A stretch of 64,000 nt of DNA from Lentisphaeria bacterium (lineage in GTDB: Bacteria > Verrucomicrobiota > Lentisphaeria > Oligosphaerales > Oligosphaeraceae). Where the stretch lies: positions 116,182 through 180,181 of the forward strand of contig JAEEYQ010000046.1 in the NCBI GenBank assembly GCA_016288215.1, written 5' to 3'. Below, piece after piece: positions 53,686 through 61,965 of the stretch. Below the pieces are notes generated by a model. That model was not told the DNA's origin. It saw only the letters and a list, made by a program, of their open reading frames with translations, and made no database searches. The stretch's first letter is position 1, and every line of letters begins with the position of its first letter. Made by a program: the position numbers and the translations under genes.

Positions 53686-54606
53686 ATGACCCGCACATCT
53701 CCCGATGCATCGCCGCAGGCGCTGCTGAGTCCGGAGCTGCTGTCTCGAATCGGCGACTATGCCCTCATGGCGCGGCATGCGGTGGACGGCTATCTGGCCG
53801 GAAGCCACTTCAGCACCGCCCAAGGCCAGGGCAGCGAATTCGTCCAATACCGCAACGCCGTGCCTGGAGACGACCTCAGGCTGGTGGACTGGAAAGTCTA
53901 CGCCCGCCAGAACCGCCTCTACGCCAAGATCTTCCAAGAAGAGACGGGCATGCGCTGCGCCATTGTCGTCGACGCCAGCGCCTCCATGGCCTATCAGGGC
54001 GACCGCGCCGCCTGCAGCAAATTCCGCTATGCCGCCATGACGGCGGCCTGTCTGGCCTGGCTCGCCAAACGGCAAGGAGACCAAGTGGGGCTTTTCGCCT
54101 ATACCGCAACTCTGCAGACGGGCGTCCGCCGCGGTCAGGGGGACATCCAGCTCCCTGCCCTTTTGGCCAGTTTGGCAGGCATCACCCCCAGCGGCATCGG
54201 CTGCCACGCACAGGCTCTTGGACAGGCGGCGGATTTCGCCGCCCCTCGCGGGCTGCTGGTTTGGCTCTCCGACATGCAGGCCATGGATGACGAGCTGCCA
54301 CGGCTGCTTCGGCTACTCCATGGCCGCCATCTGGAGTGCATCGCCTTCCAAGTCGCCGACCCCGACGAAATGGACCTGCTTTTCCAAGGCACCGCCCGCT
54401 TCATTGACAGCGAGACCGGCGAGGCCATCACCGCCGTCCCCTCCGCCATCCGTCAGGAGTATCAGAGGCAAGTCAGCCAGTTCCATCAGGATGTCCGCAA
54501 TGCTTGTCTGGCGGCGGAAACCGACTACACGCTGCTGCGGACTGACCAAAGTCTGGCGGACGCCCTCACCGCCTACTTGCATTATCGAAAGGGAAGGACC
54601 TCATGA
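53686..54606 (+). CDS. DUF58 domain protein
   Basis: The 306-residue protein starts with LSPELLSRIGDYALMARHAVDGYLAGSH and has the DUF58 core GSEFVQYRNAVPGDDLRLVDWKVYARQNRLYAKIF. A VWA-like region follows with CAIVVDASASM as metal-ion site (D-x-S-x-S) and a downstream LVWLSD. Such proteins are standard partners of MoxR ATPases, yet the only moxR in the window is at 32604. GGGGG precedes the ATG. The last four bases overlap the next gene as ATGA. Confidence 0.9.
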   Translation: MTRTSPDASPQALLSPELLSRIGDYALMARHAVDGYLAGSHFSTAQGQGSEFVQYRNAVPGDDLRLVDWKVYARQNRLYAKIFQEETGMRCAIVVDASASMAYQGDRAACSKFRYAAMTAACLAWLAKRQGDQVGLFAYTATLQTGVRRGQGDIQLPALLASLAGITPSGIGCHAQALGQAADFAAPRGLLVWLSDMQAMDDELPRLLRLLHGRHLECIAFQVADPDEMDLLFQGTARFIDSETGEAITAVPSAIRQEYQRQVSQFHQDVRNACLAAETDYTLLRTDQSLADALTAYLHYRKGRTS

Positions 54607-56537
54607 TTCAATTCGCCTTCCCCGCGTTTCTTTGGGCGTTGCCCCTGCTGGCGGGCCCCATCCTGCTTCATCTGCTTCAGCAGCCCCATATCCGCCACAT
54701 CCGCTTTCCGGACATCCGGTTCCTCCGCCAAACCGCTCTGCCACGGGAAGGACGGCGGCGGCTCCACGACGTCCTGCTGCTTCTCCTCCGTCTGCTGATT
54801 CTGGCTTCCGCCATCCTGCTGGCCGCCCGCCCCAGCTGGATTCCACGCCGTTCCTCCACTTCGGCGGCCACCGGCGGCCATGCGGTCATCCTGCTGGACT
54901 GCTCCGCCAGCATGGGAGGCCATCACCATCTGGAACGCGCCAAAACCGAGCTGCTGAAATGGGGCGACTCGCTTCGCGACCATCGGCTGACCTGCATCAA
55001 ATTTTCAGATAACATATTGATTATCAATGAGTTAGAGAATTTTCAGGAACTCATTGACTTGGTGGACGACACCCACGCCGACTGGACCGCCGGCAAGCCG
55101 GACCCCGCGCTGGCGGAGGCCCTTCGCCGCCTCTCGACCCCGGAAGAAGATGCGAAGTTGCTCATTGTCAGTGACTTCCAGCACAGCGACTGGCAGCGGG
55201 TCCAGACGGCGCTTCCCGACACCATCGCCCTCCATCTGCTGGACTGCGCCGCCCCCGCCGAAGCCAACGCGGGCATCCGTTCCATTCGGGTCAACCGCCT
55301 GCCCAATGGCCGCGCCCGCATTTGGGTTGATGCCTACAATTATGGACATGAGCCCGTCTCCCGCGCCCTCACGGTTCGAATTGGCGAGCAGGAAAAGACG
55401 GACACCCTTCAGCTGCCCCCCCATGGCAGCCATCGTGTCGCCATGGCCTTCGACCAAGCTCCCGAAAACGGAACCGGACATGCCCAACTCGATGCCGACG
55501 ACTATCTCGCGGACGACTCCAGAGACTTCGCCATCGGCGGAATCCCCCCTGTTCCCGCCCTTCTGGTTGCGGACAAGTTGACCAGCGGCGGTCTCCCCTT
55601 CGTGGTGGAAGCCCTCAAGGCCACCCAAGAGAACTCGGCTCTTGTCTACGATGTGGAAATGGCGACAACTCAAGAACTTATGGCTTGCGATCCGGCATCC
55701 TGCCGTTTCATCTTTCTGCTCGGTGCCGCGGAAAACGCCATCCAGGACGATTTGGAGCGCCTTCGCGATGCCGTGGAGGCGGGCGCATGGCTGTTCGTCT
55801 CCCCAGGCAACCCCTCCGGCGGCTTTCTGCGCCGACTGGAACGGCTGGGGCTGCTCCATGGCCAAATGAAGGGTCTTGCCCTTCAAGAGGGCCAAGGCAT
55901 CGGCGAAATCCTGCCCGACAGCCCGCTTGGACGGCTTTTCGGCAGCCAGCCTGACCAGGACATCCATCTGTTCCCCATCCGCCGCTGTCTTCGAATTGCC
56001 TATCCATCTGCAAGCCAAATACTTGTAAAAACATTGGAAGGCCTTCCCTTCCTTGCTGAAGAGTCCGTGGGCAAAGGCAAAGTCATCTGCTTCAGCATCG
56101 GCCTGGACACCTCGTGGAGCGATTTTCCCCTAACCAATTCCTTCCTGCCCCTGCTGCGGGAGCTTTGCGCGGAGGGCATTGACGGTGACTACGGCGTCAT
56201 CCGTCTGTCCTGCGGAGAGCCCCTGCCCCCTGCCTTGGCCACCTTGCCCACCCCGCCGGACACACGGTCGCCCGGCGTCTTCCGTTGCGGCAAATGGCCC
56301 GTGGAAGTCACCGTGCCCCTTTCCGAATCCACCACGGAGCGGGAAGAGCTCAACGGGCTGGCCGTCCGCCTGCAGGCTCCCCGTCAGACAACGGTCGCCA
56401 TGAAAACGGCCTCCACGGAAGACGGCGACCATCCCATTCCGCTGTGGCCCTCCATCGGCACCCTGCTGGCCCTTCTGCTGGCCGTCGAGCTGCTATGGCG
56501 CCTGAAATTGGATCTTCGTCAAGGAGCCCAGCCATGA
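54603..56537 (+). CDS. BatA-like membrane protein with VWA domain
   Basis: The 644-residue protein opens with the BatA N-terminal motif MIQFAFPAFLWALPLLAGPILLHLL, followed by a basic HIRFPDIRFLRQT segment and a second helix (near 55-75). A VWA domain follows with MIDAS LLDCSASMGG (near 97), then KLLIVSDFQ. The middle part holds a beta domain and a glutamine-amidotransferase-like region (FIFLLGAAENAI), and a final helix (LWPSIGTLLALLLAVELLW) ends near the C-terminus. With DUF58 and MoxR it should form an envelope-stress or folding machine. It overlaps both neighbours by four bases. Confidence 0.87.
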   Translation: MIQFAFPAFLWALPLLAGPILLHLLQQPHIRHIRFPDIRFLRQTALPREGRRRLHDVLLLLLRLLILASAILLAARPSWIPRRSSTSAATGGHAVILLDCSASMGGHHHLERAKTELLKWGDSLRDHRLTCIKFSDNILIINELENFQELIDLVDDTHADWTAGKPDPALAEALRRLSTPEEDAKLLIVSDFQHSDWQRVQTALPDTIALHLLDCAAPAEANAGIRSIRVNRLPNGRARIWVDAYNYGHEPVSRALTVRIGEQEKTDTLQLPPHGSHRVAMAFDQAPENGTGHAQLDADDYLADDSRDFAIGGIPPVPALLVADKLTSGGLPFVVEALKATQENSALVYDVEMATTQELMACDPASCRFIFLLGAAENAIQDDLERLRDAVEAGAWLFVSPGNPSGGFLRRLERLGLLHGQMKGLALQEGQGIGEILPDSPLGRLFGSQPDQDIHLFPIRRCLRIAYPSASQILVKTLEGLPFLAEESVGKGKVICFSIGLDTSWSDFPLTNSFLPLLRELCAEGIDGDYGVIRLSCGEPLPPALATLPTPPDTRSPGVFRCGKWPVEVTVPLSESTTEREELNGLAVRLQAPRQTTVAMKTASTEDGDHPIPLWPSIGTLLALLLAVELLWRLKLDLRQGAQP

Positions 56538-57643
56538 CACGTCCCGTCTCCCCCTTCAAAGGCCGAAAGGCGGCCGTTTCAGCGGCAAAGGCTCCCCAAA
56601 CGCCAAAAAAGGGAGCTAAGGGGACGGCAGGCGGCGCTGAATCTGGCCGCCAGTCATCGCCCCCCGTCGAAAATCTGTCCGCAACCCGGGAGATTATTTG
56701 CCAAGATCCTGCGGGACAAGCATTTATACGCTATTTACGCACGGAACGGGAGTGTTCAGAGCATACGATTGAAGGCTATCTTCTGGATCTGGCCCAATTT
56801 CTGAAGCGGCATCCCGCCCTGGTTCAGGATGGCAGCTGCGCATGGAACAGTGTAACTCCCACGGAAGCAAGGCATTATGCCATGAATCTCGCGGCCAGCG
56901 GGCTGCAGCATGTCAGCGTCAACCGCAAACTCTCCGCCCTCCGTGCCTTCTACCGCTTCGCCATGCGGGAGGGACTGGCGGAAAGCAATCCCTTCCATCT
57001 GGTCACCTCCGCCAAAACCGGCAAGCGGCTGCCCAAAGTGATGTCCGAAGAGGAGGTCATTCGGCTTCTTGACGCCCCTGCCGCCTATTGGGGACGTCTG
57101 GCCACTGACGAAAAGCATCGGGGGGACGCCGATTTCTCCGCCGCACGGGACGCCGCTATTCTGGAGGTCATCTACAGCGCCGGTCTGCGCGTCAGCGAAG
57201 CCGCCGGCCTGGACACCGAAGACATCGATTTTTTGGGGGCCACTTTCCGCGTCCGTGGCAAGGGCCGAAAGGAGCGGCTCTGCGTCCTCGGTCGGCCCGC
57301 GATTCAGGCTCTTCGCCATTATCTTGTTGAACGGGAACGACTTGGACTTGCGGGACGCCGCAGCCGCGGCCCCCTCTTCCTCAATCAGGACGGCGGTCGG
57401 CTGACTCCCCGCTCCATCGAACGGTCTTTCAAGCTCTATCTCGCTGAAGCGCAACTGGCTACAGATATCACACCCCACAAGCTGCGCCACTCCTTCGCCA
57501 CCCACATGCTCAACGCCGGCGCCGATCTGCGGGTCGTGCAGGAGATGTTGGGCCACGCCAGTCTGACCAGCACCCAAATCTACACGCACATCGACATGAA
57601 GCGCCTGATGGAAGTCTACGCCAAGGCTCATCCGAAGGCTTAA
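56534..57643 (+). CDS. Tyrosine recombinase XerC/XerD type
   Basis: The 369-residue recombinase has the complete catalytic set: Arg219 (SAGLRVSEAAGL), Lys243 (VRGKGRKERLC), His315-x-x-Arg318 (HKLRHSFATHML), His341 (LGHASLTSTQIY) and nucleophile Tyr350. The SAM-like N-terminal domain (about 55-150) is present. About 50 extra basic and Ala-rich residues precede it, which is unusual for XerC/D. The start overlaps the BatA-like stop as ATGA, with AAGGAG 8 bases upstream. The length and full motifs fit a chromosome-dimer resolvase; C versus D cannot be told by eye. Confidence 0.92.
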   Translation: MTRPVSPFKGRKAAVSAAKAPQTPKKGAKGTAGGAESGRQSSPPVENLSATREIICQDPAGQAFIRYLRTERECSEHTIEGYLLDLAQFLKRHPALVQDGSCAWNSVTPTEARHYAMNLAASGLQHVSVNRKLSALRAFYRFAMREGLAESNPFHLVTSAKTGKRLPKVMSEEEVIRLLDAPAAYWGRLATDEKHRGDADFSAARDAAILEVIYSAGLRVSEAAGLDTEDIDFLGATFRVRGKGRKERLCVLGRPAIQALRHYLVERERLGLAGRRSRGPLFLNQDGGRLTPRSIERSFKLYLAEAQLATDITPHKLRHSFATHMLNAGADLRVVQEMLGHASLTSTQIYTHIDMKRLMEVYAKAHPKA

Positions 57644-57779
57644 CTCATTTTAGAACAATATGTTAGCCAAAAACAACCGATATCTTGCCCACTCTGGCGA
57701 CTGACGTCTATAACATCTTCTAGAGCAATATTGAAGAGCGAAAAGTGAAGTTTGAAGGGTGAAAAAGCCACCTTCCTTC

Positions 57780-57808
57780 TTGCATTTTGTCCAAACGTTC
57801 CATATAAT
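57780..57808 (+). promoter_or_regulatory. Sigma70-like promoter of the six-hairpin glycosidase gene
   Basis: TTGCAT (57780-57785) and a perfect TATAAT (57803-57808) are 17 bases apart. The leader would be about 155 bases. The rest of the 325-bp gap 57644-57968 holds a degenerate GAAAAGTGAAG heptamer trace and no gene. Confidence 0.65.
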
Positions 57809-57968
57809 ATAGATGTATAGATGGGCAGGGTCCGCTGTGGCATCGGCGACATTCTGAATGCCGTTAAGAGAACAAGGACCGAATTTTTATATAACTTACT
57901 TATAATCAACAACTTAAACATTTAACTGCCAGCCGTCTGGACGGTCAGGCAAAAAACGGAGACACAGG

Positions 57969-59549
57969 ATGAAAAGGATGATGGCGATCTGCATGGCATT
58001 GGCTGCGACGACAATTTTGGGGGCAGAGATGACCGCCACGCCAGAAGAGCTGGCCAAAATGGTGGCGGAGGACGTGGCGAAGCCCGTGCGGCCCATCGGC
58101 GTGGACGGGCAGGAGCCATGGAACACCATGGCCATCTGGTTCATGTATCCGCCGACCATCGTGTTTCCTGCAGACCCGCACCCCAATCTCCAATACCGTC
58201 ATGTGGTCATTGACGCGGCCAACAAGGTGTACACATGGCACGACCGCTCGCCGTCGGTGAACCTGGAGTCAATTTGGGGTCAAATGCCGCCGGGCCGCAC
58301 GGAAGTGTGGAACGAGCCGGGTTATCCAAAGCCCATTGGCCGCCAGCAGCGCTGCTTCTGGAAGATGACGCCCTTCAACTCCGAAACCATCTATCCCAAA
58401 GGGAAACGCTCCTTCCGCGAGGCGGAGAGAATGGGCTATGAATATATGGCTAACTTGCCGCACATCAAGTATTTCGCGGAAAATGGAAAGCCCCAGGACG
58501 ACTATGAACTGAACTGCTATCCGGCCAAAATCCACTCCGCCGTCATTTCGGCCATGGTGGCCTATGGCCATCTTGTTCCCGAAAAGCGGGAAGAGGCGCT
58601 GAAGCTGGCCCGAACCATGGCGGACTATCTGCTCTCCATCTCGCTGCCGCCGGATTCGCCGTTGGCGAACTGGCCGCCGACCTATTGGGGCAACAAGCTG
58701 GCGGCCGGCGGCCGCCGTGGGCAGAACATGCTCCAGTATCCCTGTCATGCGGGGCAGGCCTATATGAAGCTGTATGACGAAGTCAAGGACGAAAAGTATC
58801 TTGACGCCGCCAAGAAGATCGCGGACACCTATGTGAAGCTGCAGGGAGAGGATGGCACGTGGTCACTCATGCTGTCGGAGAGCGACGGCAGCCCCATCGG
58901 CAGCAATCGGCTGATGCCCCCTCGCGTCATCCGTTTCCTTGTGCAAATCGCGTCCAAGACGGGAGTTGCAGAATATTTGGCAGCGGCGGACCGCGCCTTG
59001 GGCTTCTTGGAAAAGGGGCCGCTGACGGATTGGGACTGGGAAGGCCAGTTCGAGGACCAGCCGCTGATGACGGCCAAGTACGTGAACCACTGCAACAGCT
59101 TTCCCTTTGAGACGGTCATGCTGCTGTTGGAGCGCTTCCCGAAGGATGAGAAGCGAATTGCGCAGGCGCGGGAGGTTCTCCGCTTTGCGGAGGAGCAGTT
59201 CATCTGCTGGAGGATCCCCTTCGAGGGGCATATGCCCATCTACACAGGCACCCCTGATCCATGGATCGTGGAGACCGCCGCTGTGGAGCAGTTCTGGTAC
59301 CGCGATGTCATCGACGCCTCCGTCGCCATGAGCATTCTCGCCTTCGAGGCGATGTACCGCGCCACGGGCAACCCGCTGGATTTGGCGAAGGCGCGGGCCC
59401 TTGGCAACGCCATGACCTTTGCCCAAAACGACGAAGGACGCCTGCCCACGGTGTGGTCGAAACGGTATCAGTCCATGCCCTCCACCGACTGGATGAACTG
59501 CATGGAGGCGGACTTCCGCGCCCTCCATGCGTTGGCGGAACTGGACTGA
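57969..59549 (+). CDS. Secreted alpha/alpha-barrel (six-hairpin) glycosidase-like protein
   Basis: The 526-residue protein has a signal peptide (MKRMMAICMALAATTILGAEM). From about residue 170 on, helical hairpins recur with the features of alpha/alpha toroid enzymes: KIHSAVISAMVAYGHLV, QNMLQYPCHAGQAYMKLYDEVKD, YLDAAKKIADTYVKLQGEDGTWSLM and VAEYLAAADRALGFLE. A GH88/GH105- or epimerase-like fold is likely, so an unsaturated glycuronide or a similar sugar may be the substrate, which is inference. GGAGACACAGG precedes the ATG. It has its own promoter and is followed at 90 bases by the metallophosphoesterase gene. Confidence 0.75.
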   Translation: MKRMMAICMALAATTILGAEMTATPEELAKMVAEDVAKPVRPIGVDGQEPWNTMAIWFMYPPTIVFPADPHPNLQYRHVVIDAANKVYTWHDRSPSVNLESIWGQMPPGRTEVWNEPGYPKPIGRQQRCFWKMTPFNSETIYPKGKRSFREAERMGYEYMANLPHIKYFAENGKPQDDYELNCYPAKIHSAVISAMVAYGHLVPEKREEALKLARTMADYLLSISLPPDSPLANWPPTYWGNKLAAGGRRGQNMLQYPCHAGQAYMKLYDEVKDEKYLDAAKKIADTYVKLQGEDGTWSLMLSESDGSPIGSNRLMPPRVIRFLVQIASKTGVAEYLAAADRALGFLEKGPLTDWDWEGQFEDQPLMTAKYVNHCNSFPFETVMLLLERFPKDEKRIAQAREVLRFAEEQFICWRIPFEGHMPIYTGTPDPWIVETAAVEQFWYRDVIDASVAMSILAFEAMYRATGNPLDLAKARALGNAMTFAQNDEGRLPTVWSKRYQSMPSTDWMNCMEADFRALHALAELD

Positions 59550-59638
59550 GATGCTTTATGGATAGGTTCCAAAATACATTCCATATTTCCTGTATCCTGT
59601 CCATTTGCCTTTTACGCATATGATGCCATAGTAATTCC

Positions 59639-60475
59639 ATGCGCATCATCCACTTCTCAGACATCCATTTGGGGCTTTTACCCCACTCCGCCAGTTTCCT
59701 TCTGGACAAGCGGCTCTTCGGCACGCTGAACCACTGGCTTTTGCGCCGTCGCAAACAGAATCTGGAGTACCTCGACCGCGCATTGGCCGCCATGCAAGCC
59801 CTTAAGCCCGACTGGATTGTCTGCACGGGAGATTTGGGCAGCGTCGGCTCGCCGGAGGAATTCCACCATGCGGTCGCCCTTCTGCAGCCCTTTCGGAAGC
59901 TGGTGGACGGACGTTTTCTCTTCGTGCCGGGCAACCACGATGTCTATGTCCGCAATAAGGCCTGTCAGCAGGCGCTGAAGCGGGCTTTCCATGAGCTGAA
60001 TGGAGGGCGATGGGCGGCAGACGTTTCCTATGCCCTTCTGCAGCAAGAAGATGTGGAATTCTTTCTGGCCATGGCCGCCCATCCTCTGCCCATCTGGATG
60101 TCCTCCGGACGGCTGACTCATGAGCTGATGGATGCCTTTCGGGACTGGAGCCAGGCCCCCCGCCGTTCAACGGCGCCCCGCATCCTTTTGTGCCATTTTC
60201 CTGTCCGCACCCGCAACGGCGCCCCTCTGGCCGCTCGACGCCGCTGCCACAACGCCAACGGCATTGTCAAAGCGCTGGAACACCACGACATTGACTGCAT
60301 GCTCTGCGGCCACATCCACCGCCCTTTCGCGTGGATGCCCCAAAATACCAACGAAAAGTCCCCAATTCAGCTCTGCGCAGGCTCTCTCACATTGACGGGC
60401 ACGTTCCTTGCTTTAGATTATGGAAATGACAAATCAGACTTTTCCTGGAAGTTCCATCACCTTTCACCATCCTAA
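59639..60475 (+). CDS. Calcineurin-like metallophosphoesterase
   Basis: The 278-residue protein has all metal-binding motifs: FSDIHLG (D8, H10), VCTGDLG, PGNHDVY, LLCHFPV and LCGHIHRP. It has no signal peptide, so it is cytoplasmic. The substrate cannot be predicted from sequence; UDP-diacylglucosamine hydrolase-like and cyclic nucleotide activities both occur in the fold. It lies 20 bases upstream of the rhamnulokinase gene on the same strand. Confidence 0.88.
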   Translation: MRIIHFSDIHLGLLPHSASFLLDKRLFGTLNHWLLRRRKQNLEYLDRALAAMQALKPDWIVCTGDLGSVGSPEEFHHAVALLQPFRKLVDGRFLFVPGNHDVYVRNKACQQALKRAFHELNGGRWAADVSYALLQQEDVEFFLAMAAHPLPIWMSSGRLTHELMDAFRDWSQAPRRSTAPRILLCHFPVRTRNGAPLAARRRCHNANGIVKALEHHDIDCMLCGHIHRPFAWMPQNTNEKSPIQLCAGSLTLTGTFLALDYGNDKSDFSWKFHHLSPS

Positions 60476-60495
60476 CCCCTTTCACGGAGAATCCC

Positions 60496-61962
60496 ATGAA
60501 ACAGTATCTCGCATTTGACCTCGGCGCCTCAAGCGGCCGCGCCATTCTTGGCACATTGGACAACGGCAAGGTGGAGCTTCAGGAAATCCACCGCTTCGAA
60601 AACGCCAGCATCCCCATCAACGGCGGCTTCTTCTGGAACCTCATCGGCCTCTTCAACGAGCTGAAAATCGGCCTGAAGAAGGCGCTGGAAGCCAAAGCGG
60701 AGCTTTCCGCCATCGCCATCGACACATGGGGCGTGGACTACGCCTTCATCGACCGTCAGGGCTTCTTCGCGGGCATCCCGCACTGCTATCGCGACCCACG
60801 CACGGAAGGCATTCAGCCCTGGCTCTACGAGCGCATTCCGCAGCAGAAGGTCTACGAGCTGACCGGCATCCAGTTCATGAACCTCAACTCCGTCTTCCAG
60901 CTGGCCTCCTCCGTCCGCTCCGGCGACCCCGCGCTGGAGATCGCGGACAAGCTGCTATTCATCCCCAACGCCCTCACCTATCTCTTCTGCGGCAACGTCA
61001 GTGCCGAATACAGCATTGCGACCACCTCGCAGCTGTACAATCCCACCACCCGCGACTGGGCATGGGAAATCATTGACGCCATGGGACTTAAGCGGTCTCT
61101 CTTCCCCTCCATCACGCCCTCCTGCACCATCGCGGGCACCCTGCTGCCCAGCCTGCAGGAAGAGCTGAAATGCCCTGCCATCCCCGTGGTGCTCGTCGGC
61201 TCCCACGACACCGCCTCCGCCGTCGCCGCCGTTCCCGCCAGCCAGGGCCGCAGCTGGGCCTATCTGAGCAGCGGGACCTGGAGCCTCCTTGGCGTGGAGC
61301 TGGAGAAGCCCCTTGTAACGGAAAAGGCGCGTCTGGCCAACTACACCAACGAAGGCGGCGTCGGCGGCACCATCCGCTTCCTCAAGAACATCATGGGCCT
61401 GTGGCTGATTCAGGAGTGCCGCACCGAATGGAAGCGCCGCGGCCTCAAATACAGCTTTGACGAGCTGGACGCCATGGCCATGGAGGCGGAGCCCTTCCGC
61501 TCCCTCATCAATCCCAACGACGACTCCTTCGTCACCCCCGGCGACATGCCGTCCCGCATCGCCGCCTTCTGCCAGAAGACCGGCCAGCCAGTTCCAGAGA
61601 CCCCCGGCCAGATTCTGCGCACGGCTCTCGAGTCCCTCGCGCTGCGGTACCGCCTGACTTTGGATGAAATCGAAGACATCATTGGCAAGCGCATTGACAT
61701 GCTGCATCTGGTCGGCGGCGGCTGCAAGAACCTGCTGCTCAACCAGTTCACGGCAGACGCTATCGCCCGCCCCGTCCAGACCGGCCCCGTGGAGGCCACC
61801 GCCCTCGGCAACATCATGGGACAGGCTCTCGCCACTGGTGCCGTCGGCTCGTTGGCCGAAGCCCGCGACATCATCCGCAACAGCACGGAAACCCACATCT
61901 ACAATCCGAAGAACAGCCAGGTTTGGGAGGAGGCCTACGCCCGCTTCCGCAAACTGGCCTAA
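60496..61962 (+). CDS. rhaB: Rhamnulokinase
   Basis: The 488-residue sugar kinase belongs to the FGGY family. Markers are YLAFDLGASSGRAI at the N-terminus, GGFFWNLIGLFNEL, IAIDTWGVDYAF, IPHCYRDPRTEG and LVGSHDTASAVAAVP. SSGTWSLLGVELEKP, GGVGGTIRFLKNIMGLWLIQE and VGGGCKNLLLNQFTADA also fit; GGT.RFLKNIMGLWL is specific for rhamnulokinase. It phosphorylates L-rhamnulose, which ties the window to rhamnose-containing plant or bacterial glycans. GGAGAATCCC precedes the ATG. Other rha genes are not in the window. It is 3 bases upstream of mnmG. Confidence 0.93.
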   Translation: MKQYLAFDLGASSGRAILGTLDNGKVELQEIHRFENASIPINGGFFWNLIGLFNELKIGLKKALEAKAELSAIAIDTWGVDYAFIDRQGFFAGIPHCYRDPRTEGIQPWLYERIPQQKVYELTGIQFMNLNSVFQLASSVRSGDPALEIADKLLFIPNALTYLFCGNVSAEYSIATTSQLYNPTTRDWAWEIIDAMGLKRSLFPSITPSCTIAGTLLPSLQEELKCPAIPVVLVGSHDTASAVAAVPASQGRSWAYLSSGTWSLLGVELEKPLVTEKARLANYTNEGGVGGTIRFLKNIMGLWLIQECRTEWKRRGLKYSFDELDAMAMEAEPFRSLINPNDDSFVTPGDMPSRIAAFCQKTGQPVPETPGQILRTALESLALRYRLTLDEIEDIIGKRIDMLHLVGGGCKNLLLNQFTADAIARPVQTGPVEATALGNIMGQALATGAVGSLAEARDIIRNSTETHIYNPKNSQVWEEAYARFRKLA

Positions 61963-61965
61963 GGC

